Below are positions 1 to 6,341 of a stretch of DNA of 8,181 bases, one piece after another. How positions within the stretch are numbered: position 1 is the first letter of the stretch; each line of letters begins with the position of its first letter. A program made the translations under genes and the position numbers. Origin of the DNA: an uncultured Porphyromonadaceae bacterium (GTDB lineage Bacteria; Bacteroidota; Bacteroidia; Bacteroidales; Muribaculaceae); contig URZG01000086.1 in assembly GCA_900552325.1 (NCBI GenBank), forward strand, positions 1-8,181. Reading direction: 5' to 3'. The notes beneath the pieces were generated by a model. It did no database searches. It had not been told where the DNA came from and worked only from the letters and a program-made list of their open reading frames with translations.

Positions 1-420
1 GTAAGCGTGTATGGCGAGCGTCTTGCCCTGAATCTCCGCACCCGTACCCGGAGTGAACTTGTTGCGCGACATGTATATCATCATTGCCAATGCCAACTCC
101 GCAACGGCGTTCGAGTTCTGCCCCGGTGTGTTCATCACGACTATTCCGCGGCGTTTAGCCTCGGCGGTATCCACGTTGTCGTATCCCGCACCTGCGCGCA
201 CCACGATCTTCAGTTGCTTTGCGGCGTCGAGCACTGCGGCATCGACTTTGTCGGAGCGGATGATGAGCGCGTCGGCTGTGGCCACGGCGGCCAGGAGCTC
301 CTCTTTCGAGGTGTATTTCTCAAGGAGCTCGAGTTCATACCCGGCGTCCTCGATGACTTTGCGTATACCGTCTACGGCGACAGCGGCAAACGGTTTTTCA
401 GTAGCTACCAGTACTTTCAT
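1..420 (-). CDS. serA: D-3-phosphoglycerate dehydrogenase, N-terminal part (cut by left window edge)
   Basis: It oxidises 3-phosphoglycerate to 3-phosphohydroxypyruvate with NAD+, the committed step of serine synthesis in the cytoplasm. I translated 140 residues from the ATG at 420-418; the frame stays open to base 1, so the C-terminal part lies outside the window. The visible part is the substrate-binding domain of the D-2-hydroxyacid dehydrogenase family: MKVLVATEKPF at the start, IIRSDKVD near 53-60, VVRAGAGYDNVD near 73-84 with the substrate-contacting Arg75, and NTPGQNSNAVAELA near 97-110. GKTLAIHAY at 132-140 begins the NAD-binding Rossmann domain. The catalytic Arg, Glu and His lie beyond the edge, so it cannot be said whether an ACT domain follows. 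It starts 37 nt after the serC stop with no visible promoter or Shine-Dalgarno, so it is probably co-transcribed with serC. The adjacent serC strongly supports serA over other family members. Confidence 0.93.
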   Translation of the reverse strand, partial: MKVLVATEKPFAAVAVDGIRKVIEDAGYELELLEKYTSKEELLAAVATADALIIRSDKVDAAVLDAAKQLKIVVRAGAGYDNVDTAEAKRRGIVVMNTPGQNSNAVAELALAMMIYMSRNKFTPGTGAEIQGKTLAIHAY

Positions 421-457
421 TGCAGAACGTATTTTTATGGTTAAGGAATGAAAGTTG

Positions 458-1528
458 TCAGTGCTTCTCCTGAAATTCTTTCATGGCCTGCACGAGCACG
501 TCTACACTCTCCATGGGGAGGGCGTTGTAGAGCGAGGCGCGGAAGCCGCCCACCGAGCGGTGACCCTTGATGCCCACGATTCCTCTGGAAGTTGCGAATT
601 CCATGAATTCCTTCTCGAGTTCGGCATATTCGGGTTTCATCACGAAGCATACGTTCATGATCGAGCGGTCGGCATGGTCGGGAACGGTAGCCTCGAAGAT
701 ACGGCTTGAGTCGATGGCTTCGTAGAGTTTGGCTGCTTTTGCGAGGTCGCGGCGCTCCAGCTCCTTGATACCGCCCATTTCCTTGTAATATTTCAGGGTC
801 TGTAGAGCGGAGTAGATGGGAAGCACGGGGGGAGTGTTGAACATCGAACCCTTGGAGGTGTGGGTCTTGTAGTTCAGCATCGTGGGGATGGAACGGTCTA
901 CTTTGCCGAGGCAGTCCTCGCGCACGATGATGAGAGTGGCGCCGGCGGGAGCGAGGTTCTTCTGTGCGCCGGCATAGATGATGTCGTATTTCGACACGTC
1001 GACGGGGCGTGAGAAGATATCCGACGACATGTCGGCCACCAGGCGTACGGGCACGTCGGGATCCTTACGGATTTCGGTGCCGTAAATGGTGTTGTTGGTG
1101 GTGTAGTGGAAATAGTCCACGTCGGCGGGTACGGTATAGTCGCGGGGGATATAGTTGTAGTTGCGGTCTTCGGAGGATGCCACAACGTCGACATCGCCGA
1201 AGAGACGGGCTTCCTTGATGGCCTTGTGGGCCCACACGCCGGTGTCGAGATATGCGGCTTTGGTGCGGAGAAGGTTGTAGGGCACCATCGCGAACTGCAA
1301 GGAGGCGCCGCCGCCGAGGAAGAGCACATGATATCCTTCAGGCACCTCGAGAAGCTCTTTGACCAGAGCCTGGGCCTCATCCATTACGGCCTGGAACTCT
1401 TTTGAGCGGTGCGAAACTTCGAGAATCGAAAGGCCGGTATTGGCGAAATCGAGCACTGCATCGGCGGTGTTGCGGATGGTGTACTGGCTCATGATCGAGG
1501 GGCCGGCGTAGAAATTGTGCTTTTTCAT
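458..1528 (-). CDS. serC: Phosphoserine aminotransferase SerC
   Basis: This PLP enzyme transfers the amino group of glutamate to 3-phosphohydroxypyruvate, giving phosphoserine, the second step of serine synthesis; the same family can serve pyridoxine synthesis. The 356 residues match the usual full length of about 360. The protein opens with NFYAGPS (5-11), the typical SerC start. LGGGASLQF (71-79) forms part of the cofactor phosphate site. Asp166 in VADMSSD is placed to contact the PLP ring nitrogen. Lys190 in YAGAQKNLAPAG is the Schiff-base lysine, and GHRSVGGFRASLYNA (322-336) is the conserved C-terminal substrate motif. No key residue is missing. The ATG at 1528 puts the family motif at residue 5, so a longer start is unlikely. 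A promoter element lies about 90 nt upstream and serA follows 37 nt downstream. No phosphoserine phosphatase (serB) is visible in the window. Confidence 0.97.
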   Translation of the reverse strand: MKKHNFYAGPSIMSQYTIRNTADAVLDFANTGLSILEVSHRSKEFQAVMDEAQALVKELLEVPEGYHVLFLGGGASLQFAMVPYNLLRTKAAYLDTGVWAHKAIKEARLFGDVDVVASSEDRNYNYIPRDYTVPADVDYFHYTTNNTIYGTEIRKDPDVPVRLVADMSSDIFSRPVDVSKYDIIYAGAQKNLAPAGATLIIVREDCLGKVDRSIPTMLNYKTHTSKGSMFNTPPVLPIYSALQTLKYYKEMGGIKELERRDLAKAAKLYEAIDSSRIFEATVPDHADRSIMNVCFVMKPEYAELEKEFMEFATSRGIVGIKGHRSVGGFRASLYNALPMESVDVLVQAMKEFQEKH

Positions 1529-1586
1529 CTTGCGATAATTTTTGTTCGGTCAAGAATTGTGAATGACTTTGGGGTCTTTAAGTGAA

Positions 1587-1605
1587 GAATCGGATTTGTC
1601 GATTC
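1587..1605 (-). promoter_or_regulatory. Small stem-loop in the serC leader
   Basis: The arms GAATCG and CGATTC form a perfect 6-bp stem around a 7-nt loop. It lies just after the expected transcription start, so it would sit near the 5' end of the serC-serA mRNA. It could protect the 5' end or be fortuitous. There is no U-tract, so it is not an intrinsic terminator. I recognise no known riboswitch here. Confidence 0.3.
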
Positions 1606-1617
1606 CCCTCTCTGCCG

Positions 1618-1625
1618 CAAAGATA
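1618..1625 (-). promoter_or_regulatory. Bacteroidetes-type -7 promoter element for serC-serA
   Basis: The minus strand reads TATCTTTG followed by C, an exact match to the TAnnTTTG element used by the Bacteroidetes primary sigma factor. Transcription would start near 1611-1614, giving a leader of about 85 nt before the serC ATG. No TTG or TTTG occurs at the expected 19-21 bp upstream; that region is an A/T tract, so the -33 half is weak or absent. The position in the AT-rich gap between fmt and serC supports it as the start of a new transcription unit. Confidence 0.6.
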
Positions 1626-1650
1626 ATCATTTTTTTTGTAATCTGATTAT
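1623..1650. repeat. Operator-like inverted repeat overlapping the serC promoter
   Basis: ATAATCA at 1623-1629 and TGATTAT at 1644-1650 are exact 7-base inverted copies whose starts are 21 bp apart, about two helical turns. The left arm overlaps the -7 element and the right arm falls close to the expected -33 region. A further GATTATT occurs at 1669-1675. The placement would suit a dimeric DNA-binding regulator. In such AT-rich DNA, chance is a real alternative. Confidence 0.3.
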
Positions 1651-1710
1651 TTTTGAGCCTTTTTTAGCGATTATTCGGTGAAAAAATGAAGCGGGGGCGA
1701 GAAATAAGCC

Positions 1711-2673
1711 CTACTTGCAAGTGAAATCGCCCTGCAGACGCGCTCCCCGGAGGAATTCGGGAGTCTCCATCGGGCGTTTCCCGGAGGGCTGCAGGCGCGT
1801 TATCTCCAGTACTGAGCCGTCGCCGCACACTGCGCCGAGGGTGTCGTGTCCGATTACGACTGTCCCCGCCGGTGCGCCGGAGGTGTTGCCGGTAAGCCGC
1901 GTGGCCTGTATCTTCAGCACCACGTGGGCGTCGTCGGAGCCGTTGCGGTGCAGTTCGGTCCAGGCCGAGGGGTAGGGCGACAGTCCGCGCACGAGGTTGT
2001 GCACCTCGCAGGCGCTCCGGTTCCAGTCTATGCGGCAGGTCTCCTTGAATATTTTAGGTGCGGGGGTAGGTGTCTCTCCGGCGGTGAGCATCTTTTCCTG
2101 CGGTATGGTGGTGACGGTGCCGTCGGCGATGGCGCGCACGGTGTCGACGGTCAGACGTGCTCCCAGGTGCATGAGGCGGTCGTGCACATCCTCCACATTG
2201 TCGGACGGGAGAATCTCTATGCGTTCCTGGCTGATGACGTCGCCGGTGTCGATCTCATGTTTGAGGAAGAATGTCGTCACGCCGGTCTCGGTGTCGCCGT
2301 TTATCACAGCCCAGTTGATGGGCGCGGCACCACGGTAGCGCGGCAGCAGCGAGGCGTGCAGATTGAATGTTCCCTTGGGAGGCATCTGCCATACCGCCTC
2401 GGGGAGCATACGGAAAGCGATGACAACGAAAAGGTCGGCGTGGAGAGCCCGCAGGTCGTCAAGGAATCCGGGGTCTTTGAGCCGGACCGGCTGCATAAGT
2501 TTTATGTCGTGCGCGAGGGCATACTCCTTCACCGGCGACTGATACATGCGGTGACCGCGTCCGGCCGGTTTGTCTGGCATAGTGACTACGCCCACAACAT
2601 CAAATCCGGCTTTTATTATGGCGTCGAGGCTCTCGACGGCAAACTCTGGGGTACCGAAAAAAACTATCTTCAT
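1711..2673 (-). CDS. fmt: Methionyl-tRNA formyltransferase
   Basis: It transfers a formyl group from 10-formyltetrahydrofolate to Met-tRNA(fMet), producing the initiator tRNA for translation. At 320 residues it is full length for the family. The N-terminal formyltransferase domain (about 1-205) starts with MKIVFFGTPEFAV and continues with VVTMPDKPAGRG (29-40), which is characteristic of Fmt rather than PurN. The catalytic triad is visible as Asn104 and His106 in FNLHASLLPRYRGAAP and Asp142 in HEIDTGDV. The C-terminal tRNA-binding domain (about 206-320) includes NLVRGLSPYPSAW. The start is fixed by FGTPEF at residue 6. It begins 22 nt after the RluA-homologue stop with no Shine-Dalgarno or visible promoter between, so the two are probably co-transcribed. 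The stop codon is TAG. Only a weak GGGC/GCCC hairpin with a distant T-run follows, so termination before serC is uncertain. Confidence 0.97.
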   Translation of the reverse strand: MKIVFFGTPEFAVESLDAIIKAGFDVVGVVTMPDKPAGRGHRMYQSPVKEYALAHDIKLMQPVRLKDPGFLDDLRALHADLFVVIAFRMLPEAVWQMPPKGTFNLHASLLPRYRGAAPINWAVINGDTETGVTTFFLKHEIDTGDVISQERIEILPSDNVEDVHDRLMHLGARLTVDTVRAIADGTVTTIPQEKMLTAGETPTPAPKIFKETCRIDWNRSACEVHNLVRGLSPYPSAWTELHRNGSDDAHVVLKIQATRLTGNTSGAPAGTVVIGHDTLGAVCGDGSVLEITRLQPSGKRPMETPEFLRGARLQGDFTCK

Positions 2674-2695
2674 TCTTAAAATTCGTTTTACGGTG

Positions 2696-3391
2696 TTACT
2701 GTGGCCCGTCTGCGGCGTCAGCGGCCTCTGCGAGGGCTTTCCACAGCGGATCGTCGGGAACCGGAGCTGTGAGCGAGATCTCTTTGCCGCTGACAGGATG
2801 AATGAACTCTATGTGGTGTGCCAGCAGGGAGATGGAGCCGTCGGGGTTGGAGCGTTTGTCGCCATACTTGAGGTCCCCTTTGATGGGGCACCCTATGGCC
2901 GAGAGCTGCACGCGGATCTGGTGCTTGCGGCCTGTAAGGAGTTCCACCTCTATAAGATGGTATCGCTCCGAAGAGGCGATATGCCGGTAGCGCAGACGCG
3001 CTTCCTTGGCATCGGGGCGCGGGCGGGTGTGCGCCGTGGATTTATTGGTGCGTTCCACGGTGGTGATCCAGTGGCGGAGTTCCCCCTCGGGTTCGGCGGG
3101 AGCGTTGCGGCTCACGGCCCGGTAGGTCTTGTGCACCTCGCCTTTGCGGAACATCTCGTTGAGACGCGTGAGCGCCTTTGAGGTCTTGGCAAATATCACC
3201 AGCCCTCCCACCGGACGGTCAAGGCGGTGCACTACGCCGCAGAACACGTTGCCGGGCTTCTGGTACTTCTCCTTGATCCAGGTCCGCAGTTTCTCCACGA
3301 GTGGTTCGTCGCCGGTCTTGTCGCCCTGCACTATCTCGCCGGGCGCCTTGTTCACCACTATTATGTGATTGTCTTCGTAGACTATTTCCAT
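2696..3391 (-). CDS. RluA-family RNA pseudouridine synthase
   Basis: It isomerises uridine to pseudouridine in rRNA or tRNA; the exact target cannot be read from sequence. The 231 residues form a single catalytic domain with no N-terminal S4 domain, as in the short RluA/TruC-like members. YEDNHIIVVNKAPG (5-18) is the family opening, followed by VQGDKTGD, which I associate with Bacteroidetes members. HRLDRPVGGLVIFAKT (55-70) carries the catalytic Asp58. GRKHQIRVQLSAIGCPI lies in the second half and is the other diagnostic motif. One small oddity is PVGG after HRLDR, where many members have TS or VSG. The C-terminus is rich in Ala and Asp. It lies 22 nt before fmt. The 90-nt gap to the mutase upstream holds a strong hairpin and no TAnnTTTG element, so expression may depend on read-through from the mutase gene. 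Confidence 0.93.
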   Translation of the reverse strand: MEIVYEDNHIIVVNKAPGEIVQGDKTGDEPLVEKLRTWIKEKYQKPGNVFCGVVHRLDRPVGGLVIFAKTSKALTRLNEMFRKGEVHKTYRAVSRNAPAEPEGELRHWITTVERTNKSTAHTRPRPDAKEARLRYRHIASSERYHLIEVELLTGRKHQIRVQLSAIGCPIKGDLKYGDKRSNPDGSISLLAHHIEFIHPVSGKEISLTAPVPDDPLWKALAEAADAADGPQ

Positions 3392-3410
3392 GCTGCATAC
3401 GAGCGCACAA

Positions 3411-3454
3411 GAAGCTGTACCCGGAGCGCCCGAGGACTATCCGGATACAGCTTC
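3411..3454 (-). terminator. 15-bp hairpin between the mutase and RluA genes; terminator-like but without a U-tract
   Basis: On the minus strand GAAGCTGTATCCGGA (3454-3440) pairs with TCCGGGTACAGCTTC (3425-3411) around a 14-nt loop. As minus-strand RNA all 15 pairs form, one being a G-U wobble. As plus-strand RNA that position is an A-C mismatch, which fits a structure acting in the minus-strand transcript. It begins 27 nt after the mutase stop and ends 19 nt before the RluA ATG. Only TTGTG follows the stem, so a classical Rho-independent terminator is doubtful. Alternatives are a partial terminator, an mRNA-end stabiliser or a processing site. Confidence 0.5.
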
Positions 3455-3481
3455 ACTATGCTGCTTTGTGGTTGACTGTTA

Positions 3482-5230
3482 TCAGATACCGAGATCTTTC
3501 TTCACAATTTCAATCTTGGCGTCGGCAGCGGCTTCGGCGTCGTGATAGTCGGCGCGCGATGCCATCTTGCCCCGGACCTCGATGTAGAATTTGATTTTGG
3601 GCTCGGTGCCGGAGGGGCGTACCGAAACCTTCGTGCCGTCTTCGGTGAAGTACTGGAGCACGTTGGAGGTGGTGGGGAAGTCGAGTTTGGTTACTTTGCC
3701 GCACTCCACGCAAGTCTCGTCGAGGGTGGCGTAGTCCTTGATGACGGTTACTTTCGAGCCGCCGAGTTCCTTGGGAGGATTCTCGCGGAAGCCCTTCATC
3801 ATGGCCTGGATCTCTTCGGCGCCAGTCTTGCCGGGACGTACCACGGAGATACCGCACTCGCGCGAGAAGCCGTACTTCACGTAGATGTCCTGAAGCATCT
3901 CCATGAAGCTCATACCCTTGTCCTTGGCCCATGCGAGGCACTCGGCCATGAGGGAGATTGCCGAAACGGAGTCTTTGTCGCGGGCGAAAGTCTCGGCCAG
4001 GAAGCCGTAGCTCTCCTCACCGCCGCCGAGGTAGCGCATGGTCTCCTCGTTGTCGCGGATCACGGATGCGATCCATTTGAAGCCGGTGTAGCAATCGAAC
4101 ATGCGGATGTCGTTGGCATCGGCGATGTTCTTGATGGTCTCGGTGGTCACGATGGTCTTGACGATATACTCCTTGCCGGTGAGCTTGCCGAGCTCGGCGT
4201 TGCGGTTCATCAGGTAGTTGAGGAGTATCATCACGATCTGGTTGCCGTTCACGAGCACGTATTCGCCGTTGGTGTCGCGGATCACGCAGCCGATACGGTC
4301 GGCGTCGGGGTCGGATGCCATTACCAGGTCGGCGCCCACTTCCTTGGCTTTGGCCACAGCCATTGCCATGGCTGACGCGTTCTCGGGGTTGGGGGAGTCG
4401 ACGGTGGGGAAGTCACCCGAGGGGATGTCCTGTTCGGGCACGTGGATGATGTTGGTGAAGCCGTAGTTCTTGAGCGAACGGGGCACGAGCTCCACGCCGG
4501 TGCCGTGGATGGGGGTGTAGACGATCTTGAGGTCGGAGTATTTTTTGTTGATCTCTGGCGAGAGGCTCAGACCTTTAATTGCGTCGAGGTAGTCGGCGTC
4601 CATCTTGTCGCCGATGATCTCGATCAGGTCGGGATTGCCGTTGAATTTGATCTCGCTCACATCCTTGATGCGCTCCACGTGGTTGATGATGTTCACGTCG
4701 TGGGGAGCGATGATCTGGGCGCCGTCAGCCCAGTAGGCCTTGTAGCCGTTGTATTCCTTGGGGTTGTGCGAGGCGGTGATGTTCACGCCGCTCTGGCAGC
4801 CGAGGTGACGGATCGCGAACGACAGTTCGGGGGTCGGACGGAAGCTGTCGAAGAGATATGCCTTGATGCCGTTGGCCGAGAAGATGTTGGCGACGATTTC
4901 GGCGAATTTGCGCGAGTTGTTGCGCACGTCGTGCCCTACGGCTACGGAGATCTGGGGGAGGTCCTTGAAGGTCTCTTTAAGATAGTTGGCCAGGCCCTGG
5001 GTCGCGGCGCCCACGGTGTAGATGTTCATGCGGTTGGTGCCGGCACCCATGATGCCGCGCAGACCGCCTGTGCCGAATTCGAGATCCTTGTAGAAGGCCT
5101 CGATCAGAGGAGTGGGATCCTCGGCTTCGAGCATTTGCTTCACTTCGGCGCGTGTGGCCTCGTCATATTGGTCGGTAAGCCATGCCAGGGCTTTTTCCTT
5201 TACGGATTTCAACAGTTGTTCGTTTTCCAT
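3482..5230 (-). CDS. Phospho-sugar mutase (alpha-phosphoglucomutase / phosphomannomutase family)
   Basis: It moves phosphate between C1 and C6 of a hexose, most likely glucose (glucose-1-P to glucose-6-P) and possibly mannose, linking glycolysis to polysaccharide and sugar-nucleotide synthesis. The 582 residues are full length for the PgcA-like branch of the alpha-D-phosphohexomutases. All four active-site elements are visible: TASHNPKEYNGYK (152-164) with phosphoserine Ser154; the metal loop SDPDADR (306-312) with Asp307, Asp309 and Asp311; the sugar loop GGGEESYG (402-409); and the phosphate site RPSGTEPKIKFYIEV (538-552). EFGTGGLRGIMG (51-62) is the usual N-terminal motif. Substrate choice between glucose and mannose cannot be settled by motif reading, so I give no symbol. 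The ATG at 5230 gives the usual short N-terminal extension. A good promoter lies about 110 nt upstream. Confidence 0.93.
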   Translation of the reverse strand: MENEQLLKSVKEKALAWLTDQYDEATRAEVKQMLEAEDPTPLIEAFYKDLEFGTGGLRGIMGAGTNRMNIYTVGAATQGLANYLKETFKDLPQISVAVGHDVRNNSRKFAEIVANIFSANGIKAYLFDSFRPTPELSFAIRHLGCQSGVNITASHNPKEYNGYKAYWADGAQIIAPHDVNIINHVERIKDVSEIKFNGNPDLIEIIGDKMDADYLDAIKGLSLSPEINKKYSDLKIVYTPIHGTGVELVPRSLKNYGFTNIIHVPEQDIPSGDFPTVDSPNPENASAMAMAVAKAKEVGADLVMASDPDADRIGCVIRDTNGEYVLVNGNQIVMILLNYLMNRNAELGKLTGKEYIVKTIVTTETIKNIADANDIRMFDCYTGFKWIASVIRDNEETMRYLGGGEESYGFLAETFARDKDSVSAISLMAECLAWAKDKGMSFMEMLQDIYVKYGFSRECGISVVRPGKTGAEEIQAMMKGFRENPPKELGGSKVTVIKDYATLDETCVECGKVTKLDFPTTSNVLQYFTEDGTKVSVRPSGTEPKIKFYIEVRGKMASRADYHDAEAAADAKIEIVKKDLGI

Positions 5231-5338
5231 TCTTGTGGAGTTGGGAAATATGTTGTGATTATTGTTCTGGATTTTCTTATTCAGGGATATTCCGGGGGAT
5301 GGCCGGATGTATCGCGTCCGATTGAGTATTCAGCCTGA

Positions 5339-5369
5339 CAAAGGTATCGAATTAGTCCCGTACAGGCAA
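5339..5369 (-). promoter_or_regulatory. Bacteroidetes-type promoter for the phospho-sugar mutase
   Basis: On the minus strand TTG (5369-5367) is followed after 20 bp by TACCTTTG (5346-5339). This matches both halves of the Bacteroidetes consensus (TTG-N19-21-TAnnTTTG) with standard spacing. It lies 16 nt after the nitroreductase stop. The leader before the mutase ATG would be about 100 nt. It contains one small stem of TCCGG/CCGGA with a 7-nt loop (5291-5307), an A-rich stretch before the start codon, and no Shine-Dalgarno. Confidence 0.7.
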
Positions 5370-5385
5370 GAAACATGGGCGCTTT

Positions 5386-6219
5386 TTATTCGAGTGAGAG
5401 GTTCATGGCGATGTCGGGAGAGGAGGTGTCGAGCCTTACATTCCATTGTTGTCCGAGAGTGCGTGCCGCCTCCATGAAATGGTCAAGCGCTATACCCATG
5501 TCGATCGGTGTGAAACGCGAATGGTGTATGCTGTAGAGCCGCACTTTCCTGACGTCGGGATAAACCGTTGCGCGCCAGGGCTGGCTGTTGCCCGATGAGG
5601 GGGCGTGCCGCACCATGTCGAGAATAATCGAGATGCGTTCGCGGTCGGTCATGACGTCGGCGGGACGTGTTATGGCCGACAGATCGGGGGTGTTGATCCC
5701 GGAGAAAAGTTCCTGGAACGGTTTGCGGCGCGAGGAACGGGCCAGGCGCTGCATCATGCGCTCGGCGAAACGGGTGGAGGGGGAGCGGTGTCCTATCGGC
5801 GATACGGCCATTATCTCCTCTTTTTCGGACAGATCGGCTACGGAACCGAATCTCGAGCGGGAGAAGGTGCCTCCGAGCCAGCAGGTGTCGAGTCCGAGGG
5901 CTGTGAGGCTGATGATAATGTTTTCCATGAGGGCGCCGGCCTCGATCTGGGCGCCTTCGGATGGGGTGGAGATAAGAGCCATGAAGTGCCGGGCGCCGCG
6001 TATGGCGCCGTAAGTGCCTGAGAGGCCGTTGAGCGACTCATCCTCAAGGAGCACTACTCTTGGCGCAGGTTCATCGGGCCGGCGTGTGACGGGGAGCCGT
6101 GCGGCGTTGTTGGCGCGTGCGATTATGGCTTCCACCTCTGTTATGGTTTTTTCGTCGAGGCGTAGACCGTTGTATGTACGCCAGGAGCGGCGTGTGAGGA
6201 TGGCTTCGAAGATGTTCAT
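5386..6219 (-). CDS. Nitroreductase-like protein of the TM1586 type (putative FMN oxidoreductase)
   Basis: It is probably a flavin-dependent oxidoreductase of the nitroreductase fold; the substrate is unknown. The 277 residues appear to contain two half-domains. The first (about 1-145) has AILTRRSWRTY (6-16), whose Arg-Arg-Ser resembles the FMN-phosphate contact, then GALMENIIISLTALGLDTCW (95-114), the helix that follows the flavin site in this fold, and PIGH (141-144). The second (about 195-265) has MVRHAPSSGNSQPW (202-215), the canonical nitroreductase motif, and DMGIALDHFMEAAR (240-253). In ordinary nitroreductases RRS and APSSxNxQPW stand about 30 residues apart; here they are about 195 apart, as expected for a fused pseudo-dimer like TM1586. 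No signal peptide is seen. The ATG lies 30 nt after the terminator U-tract of the TPR gene, with no recognisable promoter between. The mutase promoter follows directly downstream. Confidence 0.75.
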   Translation of the reverse strand: MNIFEAILTRRSWRTYNGLRLDEKTITEVEAIIARANNAARLPVTRRPDEPAPRVVLLEDESLNGLSGTYGAIRGARHFMALISTPSEGAQIEAGALMENIIISLTALGLDTCWLGGTFSRSRFGSVADLSEKEEIMAVSPIGHRSPSTRFAERMMQRLARSSRRKPFQELFSGINTPDLSAITRPADVMTDRERISIILDMVRHAPSSGNSQPWRATVYPDVRKVRLYSIHHSRFTPIDMGIALDHFMEAARTLGQQWNVRLDTSSPDIAMNLSLE

Positions 6220-6249
6220 GGCTGGAATACGTGTCAGGAATTTGTGGGG

Positions 6250-6298
6250 AAAAAGCCCGCACCGGGCAAGCGGTGTGTCAACCGCCCTGGTGCGGGCT
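6250..6298 (-). terminator. Strong Rho-independent terminator after the TPR gene
   Basis: On the minus strand AGCCCGCACC (6298-6289) pairs perfectly with GGTGCGGGCT (6263-6254). The stem is extended inside by a G-G/C-C pair and by GCGGT/ACCGC around a 6-nt loop, leaving one A-C mismatch and a 3-nt bulge. A run of five T follows (6254-6250). Stem plus U-tract is the classical intrinsic terminator layout. It starts 43 nt after the TPR gene stop and ends 30 nt before the nitroreductase ATG. On the plus strand no T-run follows, so it acts in one direction. Confidence 0.9.
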
Positions 6299-6341
6299 CG
6301 TTTATGTGGGTTGTCCCCGTGGAGAGGAATGTCAGCCTTGA

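Noticed and set aside
1676..1712. Possible fmt terminator (GGGC/GCCC hairpin followed at a distance by a T-run)
   Set aside because: The stem is only 4 bp with a 9-nt loop, and the T-run is separated from it by about 9 nt. It is too weak to list as a terminator.
1846..2679. Plus-strand open frame of 277 codons opposite fmt
   Set aside because: It lies wholly against fmt, which has all its catalytic motifs. The translation has no recognisable motif and looks like a GC-rich antisense shadow.
3542..4375. Plus-strand open frame of 277 codons opposite the mutase C-terminal half
   Set aside because: Same reason: His/Val/Ala-rich shadow composition, entirely antisense to a well-supported gene.
4442..5338. 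Plus-strand open frame of 298 codons opposite the mutase gene, running through its promoter region
   Set aside because: The product is a Val/Asp/Gly-rich string without family motifs and mirrors the codon pattern of the mutase gene. No promoter or ribosome-binding signal was seen on that strand.
6270..6290. TTGACA on the minus strand inside the terminator hairpin, resembling an E. coli -35 box
   Set aside because: It is the loop of the terminator hairpin, no -10 partner follows at suitable spacing, and Bacteroidetes do not use that consensus.
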